The notes under the pieces: generated by a model | The model's database searches: none | What the model saw: the letters and a program-made list of their open reading frames with translations, nothing else | Told to the model about the DNA's origin: nothing | Made by a program: the position numbers and the translations under genes | NCBI RefSeq assembly: GCF_006539505.1 | Contig: NZ_BJND01000027.1 | Location: 62,001-126,000, forward strand | Length of the DNA: 64,000 nucleotides | Direction: 5' to 3' | DNA from: Streptomyces spinoverrucosus | GTDB taxonomy: Bacteria > Actinomycetota > Actinomycetes > Streptomycetales > Streptomycetaceae | Shown: positions 8,377 through 16,083 of the stretch, one piece after another | Position numbering within the stretch: the stretch's first letter is position 1 | Layout: each line of letters begins with the position of its first letter

Positions 8377-9414
8377 TCAGTCGCGGGCGGGCGGCGGCCC
8401 CGAGCTTTCCCGCACCACCAGTTCCGGTACGGACACGGGGTGCGGGGCGATCCGCGCGGACTCCTCCAGCACGCCGTGCAGCAGGGCGAACGCGGAACGT
8501 CCGAGGCCGGTGAAGTCCAGGCGTACGGTCGTCAGGGACGGGGTCAGATAGGCGGAGTGCGGGGCGTCGTCGAACCCGGCCACGCTGATCTCGCCGGGGA
8601 CGGAGCGGCCGGTCTCGTGCAGGGCGCGCAGGACGCCGAGGGCGAGGTCGTCGTTGCCGCAGAGGATGGCGGTGACGCTCTTGTCCTCGGCGAGTCGCAG
8701 GCCTGCCGCGTATCCGCCCGCCGGGCCCCAAGAGCCCTGCACCGGGCGGGGTTCGGGGGCTCCGGCCTCCCGCAGCGCCTGCCGCCAGCCCGTCGTACGG
8801 GCGCTGGTGCGGCGGGTGCTGGACGGGATGGCGACGTAGTGCACGGTCTCGTGGCCGAGGCCGAGCAGATGGCGGGTCGCCTGGTAGGCGGCCTCGCGGT
8901 CGTCGGTCCACACCCAGGGCCGGTCGTCGCCGGGCCGCCCCGCGGGGGTCTCGACGACGCCGACGACGGGCAGTTCGGCGGGGACGGCCTCCAGGGCACG
9001 GACGCCTGCCGGATCGTAGGCGATCACGATCAGGCCGCCGCCCGCGTCCGCCGCCCGCTGCACCGCGGCGGCGACGGCGGCTTCCTCCGCCGATTCCAGG
9101 ACGCCGATCGCCATCGTGTACGACGCGGCGCGGGCCTCCTCCTCGATGCCCTGGAGGATGGAGGCGTAGCCGTGGTGGGTGGTGTTGGCGGTCAGCACGG
9201 TCACGGCCCGTGTGCGTCCGCTGGCCAGGGCGAGGGCCGTGGCGTTGCGGCGGAAGCCGAGTTCCTCGATGGCGGCGAGCACGCGTTCCCGGGTGGACGG
9301 CTTGACGCTGGGGTGGCCGTTGATCACCCGGGAGACGGTCTGGTACGAGACGCCGGCAGCGGTCGCCACGTCCCTGATGCTCGCCGGTCGCCTTGTGTGA
9401 CCGGTCACATTCAT
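8377..9414 (-). CDS. LacI-family transcriptional regulator
   Basis: A 345-residue repressor. The helix-turn-helix (SIRDVATAAGVSYQTVSRVINGHPSV) starts about residue 11 and is followed by the usual hinge helix; the C-terminal sugar-binding domain ends in LVVRESSG. ATG at 9414 is chosen; an upstream ATG at 9471 would add 19 residues not usual for the family. Two identical 14-bp palindromes, TGTGACCGGTCACA, lie at 9396-9409 (inside the first codons) and 9423-9436 (just upstream), so it very likely represses itself and the divergent GH36 gene. The importer operon 62 bp downstream is probably co-transcribed or co-regulated. Confidence 0.92.
   Translation of the reverse strand: MNVTGHTRRPASIRDVATAAGVSYQTVSRVINGHPSVKPSTRERVLAAIEELGFRRNATALALASGRTRAVTVLTANTTHHGYASILQGIEEEARAASYTMAIGVLESAEEAAVAAAVQRAADAGGGLIVIAYDPAGVRALEAVPAELPVVGVVETPAGRPGDDRPWVWTDDREAAYQATRHLLGLGHETVHYVAIPSSTRRTSARTTGWRQALREAGAPEPRPVQGSWGPAGGYAAGLRLAEDKSVTAILCGNDDLALGVLRALHETGRSVPGEISVAGFDDAPHSAYLTPSLTTVRLDFTGLGRSAFALLHGVLEESARIAPHPVSVPELVVRESSGPPPARD
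9396..9409. promoter_or_regulatory. LacI operator copy 1 (inside regulator coding start)
   Basis: Perfect 14-bp palindrome TGTGACCGGTCACA with the central CG typical of LacI-family operators. It overlaps codons 2-7 of the LacI gene. An identical copy begins 27 bp away at 9423. The spacing of about 2.6 helical turns places the copies on opposite faces, or allows looping with help from repressor tetramers. Confidence 0.75.
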
Positions 9415-9422
9415 GCCAGGAT

Positions 9423-9436
9423 TGTGACCGGTCACA
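9423..9436. promoter_or_regulatory. LacI operator copy 2 (divergent promoter region)
   Basis: Second exact copy of TGTGACCGGTCACA, located nine bases upstream of the LacI ATG and about 207 bp upstream of the GH36 start. It is well placed to repress the LacI promoter and possibly the divergent GH36 promoter. Confidence 0.75.
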
Positions 9437-9471
9437 CAGGGGTCGTCAAGACACCGTAACGATGGATTCAC

Positions 9472-9635
9472 ACGGCCGAAGCGGGCACCGCGCAGACCTG
9501 CGCGGAGTCTTGGACGGCCGAAGCGGACCGCGCAGACGCGCGCGGAGTCTTGAACGGCCGAGGCAAGACCGCGCAGACGCGCGCGGACACTTCAACGGCC
9601 GAAGCGGGCACCGCGCGGGCGCGCGGAGGCGGGAG
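9472..9635. repeat. four imperfect ~41-bp tandem repeats
   Basis: Units start with ACGGCCGA at 9472, 9514, 9554 and 9595 (periods 42, 40, 41). Each contains CCGCGC followed by a short spacer and GCGCGG, able to fold into a small hairpin, then a GGAGTCTT-like end in the first two. The array fills almost the whole interval between the LacI operators and the GH36 ribosome binding site, so it would be in the GH36 leader or promoter. Function unknown. Confidence 0.75.
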
Positions 9636-9643
9636 GGGGCACC

Positions 9644-11767
9644 TTGACCGGTACGGCGGCGGACGGGACGCGGAACGGCTTTTCCTGGGGACACTCGGCG
9701 CTGGAGGCCGAGTTCGCGACGGCCTCGGACGGGACCCTGCGACTGGTCCGGCTGGGCGGCGGGCCCGCGCCCGGTGACCTCGAAGCCGCGCTCCCCTTGG
9801 TCGAGTTGATCGCCCTGGGACACGGCAGTGGCTGGTCCGGACCCCGCTTCACCGGTACGGCCCTCGGGACGCGGCTGCGCCACCGGGGTCACCGCAGCGG
9901 CACGCGGGCGGGCTGGGAGTGGCTGACGGTCGAACTCGACGACCCCCTCACCGGGTTGACGGCGTCGGTCGAACTCTCCTCCCCCACCGGACTGCCGGTG
10001 CTGCGCTCCCGGGTCCGGCTGCGCAACGACGGCACCGAACCCCTCGTAGTCCAGTCCGTCAGCAGCCTGCTGCTCGGCGGCCTGCCCTCCCCCGACACCC
10101 TCGACGTGCACCGGGCCCGCAACGACTGGCTGGCGGAGTGCCGTTGGTACGCCGAGCCGCTGCGGGCCGCGGTCGCCGACATCAACGCCGGCGCCCATCA
10201 GCACGACAGCCGGGCGGCGCTCACTCTGGTGGGGCGCGGCAGCTGGCCCACCGACGGCCATCTGCCGATGGGGGCGCTGACGGAGCGGGGCGGCGCGGGA
10301 CGGGCCTGGGTGTGGCAGGTGGAGTCCCCGGCGGGCTGGCGCTGGGACCTGGGGGAACGGGCGCACGGCACGTATCTCGCGCTGAACGGTCCCACGGACG
10401 CCGAGCACCAGTGGCGGGTGCGACTGGGCCCCCGCGAGGAGTTCACCACCGTGCCTGGCGTACTGGCGTGGGGCTCCGGCCTGGACGCGGCACTGGGGGC
10501 GCTGACGTCGTACCGCCGCGCAGTGCGCCGCCCCCACCCGGACCACACCACCCTGCCCGTCGTCTTCAACGACTACATGAACACGCTGATGGGCGACCCG
10601 ACGACGGAGAAACTGCTGCCGCTGATCGACGCGGCCGCCGAGGCCGGTGCGGAGTACTTCTGCATCGACTCCGGCTGGTACGACGACACGCAGGGCTGGT
10701 GGGACAGCGTCGGCGAGTGGCTGCCGTCGGCGCGGCGCTTCCCGGACGGGGGGATCGTGCGGGTCCTGGACCGGATCCGGGAGCGCGGCATGGTGCCCGG
10801 GCTGTGGCTGGAGCCGGAGGTCGTCGGGGTGCGCAGCCCCGTCGCGGCAGCGCTGCCGCCGGAGGCCTTCTTCCAGCGGGACGGCGTACGCCTCGCCGAA
10901 CAGGGGCGGCACCAGCTCGACCTGCGGCATCCGGCCGCCCGCGCGCACCTCGACAAGACGGTGGACCGGATCGTCGGCGACTGGGGGGTGGGCTATCTCA
11001 AGCTGGACTACAACATCGTGGTCTCCCCCGGCACCCAGGCGCCCGGGGACCTCGCACCGGGCGCCGGGCTGCTCGGCCACGCCCAGGCGTACCTGGAGTG
11101 GCTGTCCGAGGTGCTGGACCGGCACCCAGGGCTGGTCATCGAGAACTGCGCCTCGGGCGGCATGCGGATGGACGGGGCCACCCTGGCCGTCACCCAGCTC
11201 CAGTCCACCAGCGACCAGCAGGACCCCCTGCGCTACCCGCCCATCGCCGCCGCCGCGCCGAGTGCCGTGCCGCCCGAGCAGAGCGCGGTCTGGGCCTACC
11301 CGCAGCCGGAGTTCGACGACGACCTGATCGCCTTCACGCTGGGCGGGGCGCTGCTCGGCCGCATCCATCTCTCCGGCCACCTCGACCGGATGTCACAGCG
11401 GCAGCTCGGACTCGTGCGGGACGCGGTGGCGACGTACAAGGCGATCCGCGGGGATCTCGCGCGGGCGGTGCCGTTCTGGCCGCTGGGGCTGCCGGGGTGG
11501 ACGGACGAGTGGGTGGCGCTGGGGATGCGGGTGCCGGACGGGCCGTCGTATGTCCTGGTGTGGCGGCGGGACGGCGAAGGCGGGACCGCAGGCCGGAGCG
11601 AACTCCACCTGGAGGTGGGCGACTTGACGGGGGGCAAGGTCCATACGGAGATCCTGCATCCGTCCGCTCCGGGCGCCGCCTCGGCGGTCTGGGACGGCGA
11701 CGCCCTGAGGGTGTCGCTGCCGCGCACGCCCGGCGTGCTGCTGATCCGGCTCGCTTCGGGCGCATAG
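9644..11767 (+). CDS. GH36 alpha-galactosidase
   Basis: A 707-residue cytoplasmic enzyme (no signal peptide). The TTG start at 9644 follows GGAGGGGGCACC. An N-terminal beta-sandwich precedes the barrel, where FCIDSGWYDD (near residue 340) and GYLKLDYNI match GH36; Asp455 in LKLDYN is the expected nucleophile. ENCASGGMRMD (near residue 500) binds substrate, and Asp524 in STSDQQDP is the likely acid/base. It would hydrolyse terminal alpha-galactosyl residues of imported oligosaccharides such as melibiose, raffinose or galactomannan fragments. It diverges from the LacI gene at 9414 and is probably controlled by the paired operators at 9396-9436. Confidence 0.9.
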   Translation: MTGTAADGTRNGFSWGHSALEAEFATASDGTLRLVRLGGGPAPGDLEAALPLVELIALGHGSGWSGPRFTGTALGTRLRHRGHRSGTRAGWEWLTVELDDPLTGLTASVELSSPTGLPVLRSRVRLRNDGTEPLVVQSVSSLLLGGLPSPDTLDVHRARNDWLAECRWYAEPLRAAVADINAGAHQHDSRAALTLVGRGSWPTDGHLPMGALTERGGAGRAWVWQVESPAGWRWDLGERAHGTYLALNGPTDAEHQWRVRLGPREEFTTVPGVLAWGSGLDAALGALTSYRRAVRRPHPDHTTLPVVFNDYMNTLMGDPTTEKLLPLIDAAAEAGAEYFCIDSGWYDDTQGWWDSVGEWLPSARRFPDGGIVRVLDRIRERGMVPGLWLEPEVVGVRSPVAAALPPEAFFQRDGVRLAEQGRHQLDLRHPAARAHLDKTVDRIVGDWGVGYLKLDYNIVVSPGTQAPGDLAPGAGLLGHAQAYLEWLSEVLDRHPGLVIENCASGGMRMDGATLAVTQLQSTSDQQDPLRYPPIAAAAPSAVPPEQSAVWAYPQPEFDDDLIAFTLGGALLGRIHLSGHLDRMSQRQLGLVRDAVATYKAIRGDLARAVPFWPLGLPGWTDEWVALGMRVPDGPSYVLVWRRDGEGGTAGRSELHLEVGDLTGGKVHTEILHPSAPGAASAVWDGDALRVSLPRTPGVLLIRLASGA

Positions 11768-11900
11768 GTCCCGGCTGAACGCCTTCGGCGCGACCGAGAC
11801 GCCCACTGTGTACTTATAGGCACAGCAAGCCCGTTCGATGGGATACGTTCGCCCCGGCCGAACCCGCCGTCGTCTCGCCCACGAAGGGAAGCCGTCCCCG

Positions 11901-13088
11901 ATGTCCTCCGCTCCGCTCCCCCTCGCCTTAGCCGATCTGCTGCTCCGGCCGGGTTTCGGCTCCCGGCGCGTGCCCGATCGGGTCTTCGACCGGCTCGTCG
12001 CCAAGGCCGGGCAGGTGGAGGGGGATCAGCAGTTCGTCGACGACTTCCGGTTCCTGCTGCGCTGTTGGGCCAAGGCCGAGAACCTCACTCCGGTCGGCTG
12101 GCAGTCCGCGCAGACCCACGTCCGCAGGCATCTCACCAACCGGGCCCGGATCCGGCGGCTGATCGCCGAGTGTCCCGCGATCGAGCAGGAGCCGGTCGAG
12201 AAGCCGGTGTTCGTGGTGGGCCTGCCGCGCACCGCGACGACCCTCACCCACGGCGTGCTGTCCCTCTCGGGCGAGCACCGCAGCCCCCTGCTGTGGGAGC
12301 TGCTCACGCCCGACCTGAAGGTACCGCCCGGCCGGCGGCGCAAGGCGACGGCGCCTGCGCGTCACCTGGTCCAGGGAACCAATCTGTTCGCCCCGCGCTT
12401 CCGCGACATCCATCCCCTGGTCGCAGAGGGTCCCGAGGAGTGCACCTTCGCCCTCCCGCACGCCCTGATGCCGCTGTCCTCGGCCCGCATACCCGAGTAC
12501 CAGGCCTGGCACTACGAGCGGGACTTCGTCCCCGACTACCGCCACCTCAAGCAGGTCTACCAGGTCCTTCAGTACGGCCGCCCGCGCCGCCGCTGGATCC
12601 TGAAGTCCCCCATGCACCTGGAGAACCTCGACGCGCTGCGCACGGTCTTCCCGGACGCCACGATCGTATGGACCCACCGCGACCCGGCCACCGTCATGGC
12701 ATCGTTCTGCAGCCTCGTCGAGCACGGCATGGTCCTCAGCACCCGCCCCGTCGACCTGCACGGCATCGGCGCCACCTGGCTCGAACTGCTGAGCCGCTCC
12801 GCGGCGCGCGGCCTGGCGTCCCGTGCCGCGATCCCGCGAGAGGCCCTGGTGGACGTCCCGTACTCCTGGCTCGGGTCCGACCCCGCCGTCGGCGCCCCGA
12901 AGCTCTACGCCGCCGTCGGCGCCCGCTGGACCGAGGCGGAGGCCGCCCGGCTCCCCGAGGTCACGGCCCGCCCCAAGGGCACCCGCCCCCACCGCTACGA
13001 CCTGTCCCGCTACGGCCTGACCCGCGCCGACGTCGAGTCGGCCTTCGCGGACTACAACGCCCTGCGGGCCGAGGTCGACCGCGCCTGA
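11901..13088 (+). CDS. sulfotransferase family protein
   Basis: A 395-residue protein of the Sulfotransfer_3 type. ATG at 11901 is preceded by GAAGGGAAG; an in-frame ATG at 11838 lacks a comparable site. The 5'-phosphosulfate-binding loop is FVVGLPRTATT near residue 105. The 3'-phosphate-binding strand is WILKSPMHLENLDAL near residue 233, with VWTHRDPATVMAS shortly after. It should transfer sulfate from PAPS to an unknown acceptor. It is not obviously in an operon: GH36 ends 133 bp upstream, and an inverted repeat (CTGTG...CACAG) near 11804-11825 may mark its own promoter. Streptomyces carry similar genes with no assigned substrate, so its place beside glycan genes may be coincidental. Confidence 0.8.
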   Translation: MSSAPLPLALADLLLRPGFGSRRVPDRVFDRLVAKAGQVEGDQQFVDDFRFLLRCWAKAENLTPVGWQSAQTHVRRHLTNRARIRRLIAECPAIEQEPVEKPVFVVGLPRTATTLTHGVLSLSGEHRSPLLWELLTPDLKVPPGRRRKATAPARHLVQGTNLFAPRFRDIHPLVAEGPEECTFALPHALMPLSSARIPEYQAWHYERDFVPDYRHLKQVYQVLQYGRPRRRWILKSPMHLENLDALRTVFPDATIVWTHRDPATVMASFCSLVEHGMVLSTRPVDLHGIGATWLELLSRSAARGLASRAAIPREALVDVPYSWLGSDPAVGAPKLYAAVGARWTEAEAARLPEVTARPKGTRPHRYDLSRYGLTRADVESAFADYNALRAEVDRA

Positions 13089-13118
13089 CGGCACGGCCGA
13101 CCGAGCCCTGATTGCCCG

Positions 13119-13850
13119 TCAGGTGCTGCTGACCGTCAGGTTGTTGGTGCGGAAGTCCAGACCGCCGGACGACGAGGTGATCTCGAAGCCGAACTGCACG
13201 TCGCCGATGGTCTCGTTGCCCATCCAGCCCTTGGTGTCCTTGATCCACTTCAGGACGGGCAGGATCTGCACCGTGCCGGAGGTGGAGTCGGACGTGCGCA
13301 GGAAGGAGAAGACGTCCCAGTACGTCCCGTCGGCCCGGTAGACCCGACCCTTGTAGACGTTCCAGTTGTGACCGCCGAGCGTCGCGTTGCCCTGGTAGTC
13401 GCCGAGCGCACCGACGTCACCGTTGTAGTTGACCCAGAGCATGATCTCGTAGTCGTAGTCCGTGTCCCAGACGTCGTACGAGGTGTTGTACGAACCCGCG
13501 GACGGCACCGTGACGTTGTAGCTGCTGTTCAGCGAGCCCAGGGAGGTGATCGACTTGTTGATCACCTTTTTGGCGTTGGGGTAGGACTTGATGCCGCCGG
13601 TGTTGGGGTGGTTGGCCCAGACGCCCCAGTTGGTACCGGAGTTGGCCCAGATGCACTGGCTGCCGGCGCCCTGGCCCCAGATGTTGTTGTAGAGCGTGTA
13701 GCCGTTCAGGCTGGTGTTGCCCCACTGGTCGCAGGAGTTCCAGACGGCGGCGTGGGCAGGGGCGGAGGCGAGACCGACGGTGGCGCCGAGTGCGAGCGCG
13801 GGGGCGAGCAGAGCCTTGGTGATTCTGCTGCTCAGGGTGCGTGTTGCCAT
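13119..13850 (-). CDS. secreted GH12 endoglucanase/xyloglucanase
   Basis: A 243-residue secreted protein. ATG at 13850 follows AAGGGA; an in-frame start at 13913 would place 21 unlikely residues before the signal peptide. A Sec signal peptide ends at AHA near residue 35. The mature protein has the GH12 jelly-roll pattern: WNSCDQWGNTSLNGYTLYNNIWG at the start, the nucleophile glutamate in YDYEIMLWVNY and the acid/base glutamate in QFGFEITSS. GH12 enzymes cleave beta-1,4-glucan or xyloglucan backbones. It lies 37 bp after the GH95 stop and is probably the last gene of the GH74-GH42-GH95-GH12 operon. A xyloglucan-active role is inferred from that context. Confidence 0.93.
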   Translation of the reverse strand: MATRTLSSRITKALLAPALALGATVGLASAPAHAAVWNSCDQWGNTSLNGYTLYNNIWGQGAGSQCIWANSGTNWGVWANHPNTGGIKSYPNAKKVINKSITSLGSLNSSYNVTVPSAGSYNTSYDVWDTDYDYEIMLWVNYNGDVGALGDYQGNATLGGHNWNVYKGRVYRADGTYWDVFSFLRTSDSTSGTVQILPVLKWIKDTKGWMGNETIGDVQFGFEITSSSGGLDFRTNNLTVSST

Positions 13851-13887
13851 GGTGTCCCTTCCATGGGTGTGGGGGGAATTGCGGGGA

Positions 13888-16083
13888 TTACCGCGCCTCC
13901 AGTGGGAGGACACGGTCTTCTCCGGCGACGAGGTCGAGCGGCTGCGCGCCGGAGGAAGTCCTCAGTTCGATGCGGAGGGTGCGGGTGGGTCGTACGACCG
14001 CCGTGGCGCCGTCGGGCCCCCAGGTGATGTCGACCTCCGCCCCGAAGCGGGTGCGGACGCCGCGGAGGCTGCCGTGCGGCAGGGCTGAGGGGAGCGCGGG
14101 GAGCAGGACCAGGCGGTCGGGGGTCGACTGGATCAGCATCTCGATCAGCGCGGCCGGGAGGGCGTGGGCGGCGTCCGCGTTGTAGACGTCCCGGTCGGGG
14201 TAGTGCGCGCTCATCAACGACGCGTGGAAGTAGTCGCCCTGGAGCACCTGGCCGAGCGCGTGGGCGACCCGTTCGCCGTCCCTCAAGCGGGCGGCGATCA
14301 GGGCGTGGTGCAGATGACCGTGCGCGGAGTCGTTCTCGGCGCCGCGCAGTTCGAGCGCGCGGTGGGCGGCGGCCGCGAGGTCGGGGGTGTCGTACGGGTT
14401 GATCTCGTCGAGTGGCCAGACGCCGTAGAGGTGGCTGAGGTGCCGGTGGTCGTACGAGTCCTCCAGTCCCGGCCAGGCCCATTCGGCGAGCGCGCCGTCG
14501 GCGTTGATCCGGTGGGGCGGGAGACGGTCGGCGAGGGCGCGCCAGCGGTCGGCGTCCGGGGTGTCCGGGTGGTACGCGGCCGCCGTGCGGAGGGCGTGCC
14601 GGGCGGCGGAGAGGTCCATGGCCGCGTTGATCGCGCCCCAACTGGCATTGGCGGGGCGGTTCTCGGGTGAGTAGGAGGGGACGACGACCAGGTGGCCGTC
14701 GGCGTCGGTGTGGGTGAGGAAGTCCTCGTAGAACTGGGCGAGTTCGGCGAGGGCGGCGGCGGTGCGGGGGTCGCGTTCGCCGCGGGTCTCGTCGTGGTCG
14801 ACGAGGGGTTTGAGCAGCCAGTCGGCGCCCGCCGTCCACAGGTGCAGGGGGTATCGGCGGGAGAAGTGGTACGCGTGCCCGGACTCGCCGTCGGTGTGGG
14901 TGGGTGCGACGATGCCCCGGGCGCCGAAGAGCGCGCGGGCGTTGTCACGCCAATGCGGCAGTTGTCCGTGGATCAGGGAGGCGAGGGCCTCGGTGACTTC
15001 CGGTAGGGCGGCGGAGGCCGCTGATGCCGTCTGGAGGTTGAGGTTGGCGTTGGTGGTGAAGGCGCCGGACCAGCCGGTGTCCCAGTCGCCGGTCCACAGG
15101 CCGGGCAGGCGGGGTGGTTGCAGGCCGCTGGAGGAGAGCAGGTGGTAGCGGCCGGCGGCGAAGAGGCGTTCGAGCAGGGCCGGGCTCTGGGGGTGTTTGA
15201 GCAGCTCGGAGCCGGGGAGGGCGCGTTCGTCCCGGTCGGCGGCGAGGTCGAGGGTGACGCGGGTGTAGGCGGTGCGGTGGTGGGCGAGATGCCGGGCGAG
15301 CAGGTCGTCGTACGGCCGGATGAGGGCGCGCAGCGCCCGGGTCTCCGCCACGACGTCCAGTTCGGCAGTGTGGCGTCTGGTGCGGGTGAGGAGGAGGACG
15401 GACGTGGCTCCCTCGATGTGGGCGCCGGGCGGGGCGAGGGTGGTACGGCCGCCGGTGACCGCGACGAGAGTGAGGCCGGTGTAGGCGCGGTCGCTGTCGG
15501 GGTAGTGGGCGCGGAGGGTGAGGGCGGCGCCCTCGGGGGTGAGGAGGGAGCCGTGGCTGAGCGCCAGGCGGGTGGGGGCGTTGGGGAGGTGGTGGTCCTG
15601 GTGGATCTCCAGGGTCAGGCCGGGGGACGTGATCTCGTGGACGATGACGTCGTCGGCGCGGGAGACGAAGACACGGCTGGTCCAGTCGGTGGTGCGGGCG
15701 GTCGCCTCGCCGGTGGAGAAGTCGACATGTCGCCGGTAGTCGGTCGACTCCCCGGTTCGGCGCTTCAGCCGGAGCTGGAAGGCCGGGTGGAAGGGCTGCA
15801 CCCACAGTGTCGGCCGCCCGTCCGTGAAGTCCTCCGCCGCGGTGAGGTCACCGGCGAGCAACCGGTCCTGCAGGGCAGGGAGTTCCTCGGCCAGCTCCGG
15901 AGGTCGGGCGTGCTCGGAGCCGTTGGGGCGGACGAGGGTGTGATGGGTGACGATGACACGGTCGTCGTTCGGGTCACCGAACACAAGGATGCCGTGGTGG
16001 CCGTTGCCACTCAGGAAGGCGTCCTCCCAGCGGGCGGCCGGGTGCGGCTCCCAGGTGCCGTGGACAGGGCCCGGCTGTGTCAT
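13888..16083 (-). CDS. GH95 alpha-L-fucosidase
   Basis: A 731-residue enzyme without a signal peptide. The N-terminal beta-domain contains WEDAFLSGNGHHGILVFGD, the GH95 signature in which the AxPxGNG region is altered. An (alpha/alpha)6 barrel follows with PGLWTGDWDTGWSGAFTTNANLNLQTA near residue 325 and GHLHHALIAARLRDGERV near residue 600. GH95 enzymes are inverting 1,2-alpha-L-fucosidases (some act on alpha-L-galactosides) and remove the terminal fucose of xyloglucan side chains. The ATG overlaps the GH42 stop by four bases (ATGA). Confidence 0.88.
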   Translation of the reverse strand: MTQPGPVHGTWEPHPAARWEDAFLSGNGHHGILVFGDPNDDRVIVTHHTLVRPNGSEHARPPELAEELPALQDRLLAGDLTAAEDFTDGRPTLWVQPFHPAFQLRLKRRTGESTDYRRHVDFSTGEATARTTDWTSRVFVSRADDVIVHEITSPGLTLEIHQDHHLPNAPTRLALSHGSLLTPEGAALTLRAHYPDSDRAYTGLTLVAVTGGRTTLAPPGAHIEGATSVLLLTRTRRHTAELDVVAETRALRALIRPYDDLLARHLAHHRTAYTRVTLDLAADRDERALPGSELLKHPQSPALLERLFAAGRYHLLSSSGLQPPRLPGLWTGDWDTGWSGAFTTNANLNLQTASAASAALPEVTEALASLIHGQLPHWRDNARALFGARGIVAPTHTDGESGHAYHFSRRYPLHLWTAGADWLLKPLVDHDETRGERDPRTAAALAELAQFYEDFLTHTDADGHLVVVPSYSPENRPANASWGAINAAMDLSAARHALRTAAAYHPDTPDADRWRALADRLPPHRINADGALAEWAWPGLEDSYDHRHLSHLYGVWPLDEINPYDTPDLAAAAHRALELRGAENDSAHGHLHHALIAARLRDGERVAHALGQVLQGDYFHASLMSAHYPDRDVYNADAAHALPAALIEMLIQSTPDRLVLLPALPSALPHGSLRGVRTRFGAEVDITWGPDGATAVVRPTRTLRIELRTSSGAQPLDLVAGEDRVLPLEAR

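Noticed and set aside
7106-8551. 481-residue plus-strand frame
   Set aside because: Shadow of the sugar-binding lipoprotein gene; Val/Gly/Leu-rich without domain motifs.
9472-9635. CRISPR-like array
   Set aside because: The units are contiguous imperfect repeats with no unique spacers and no cas genes nearby.
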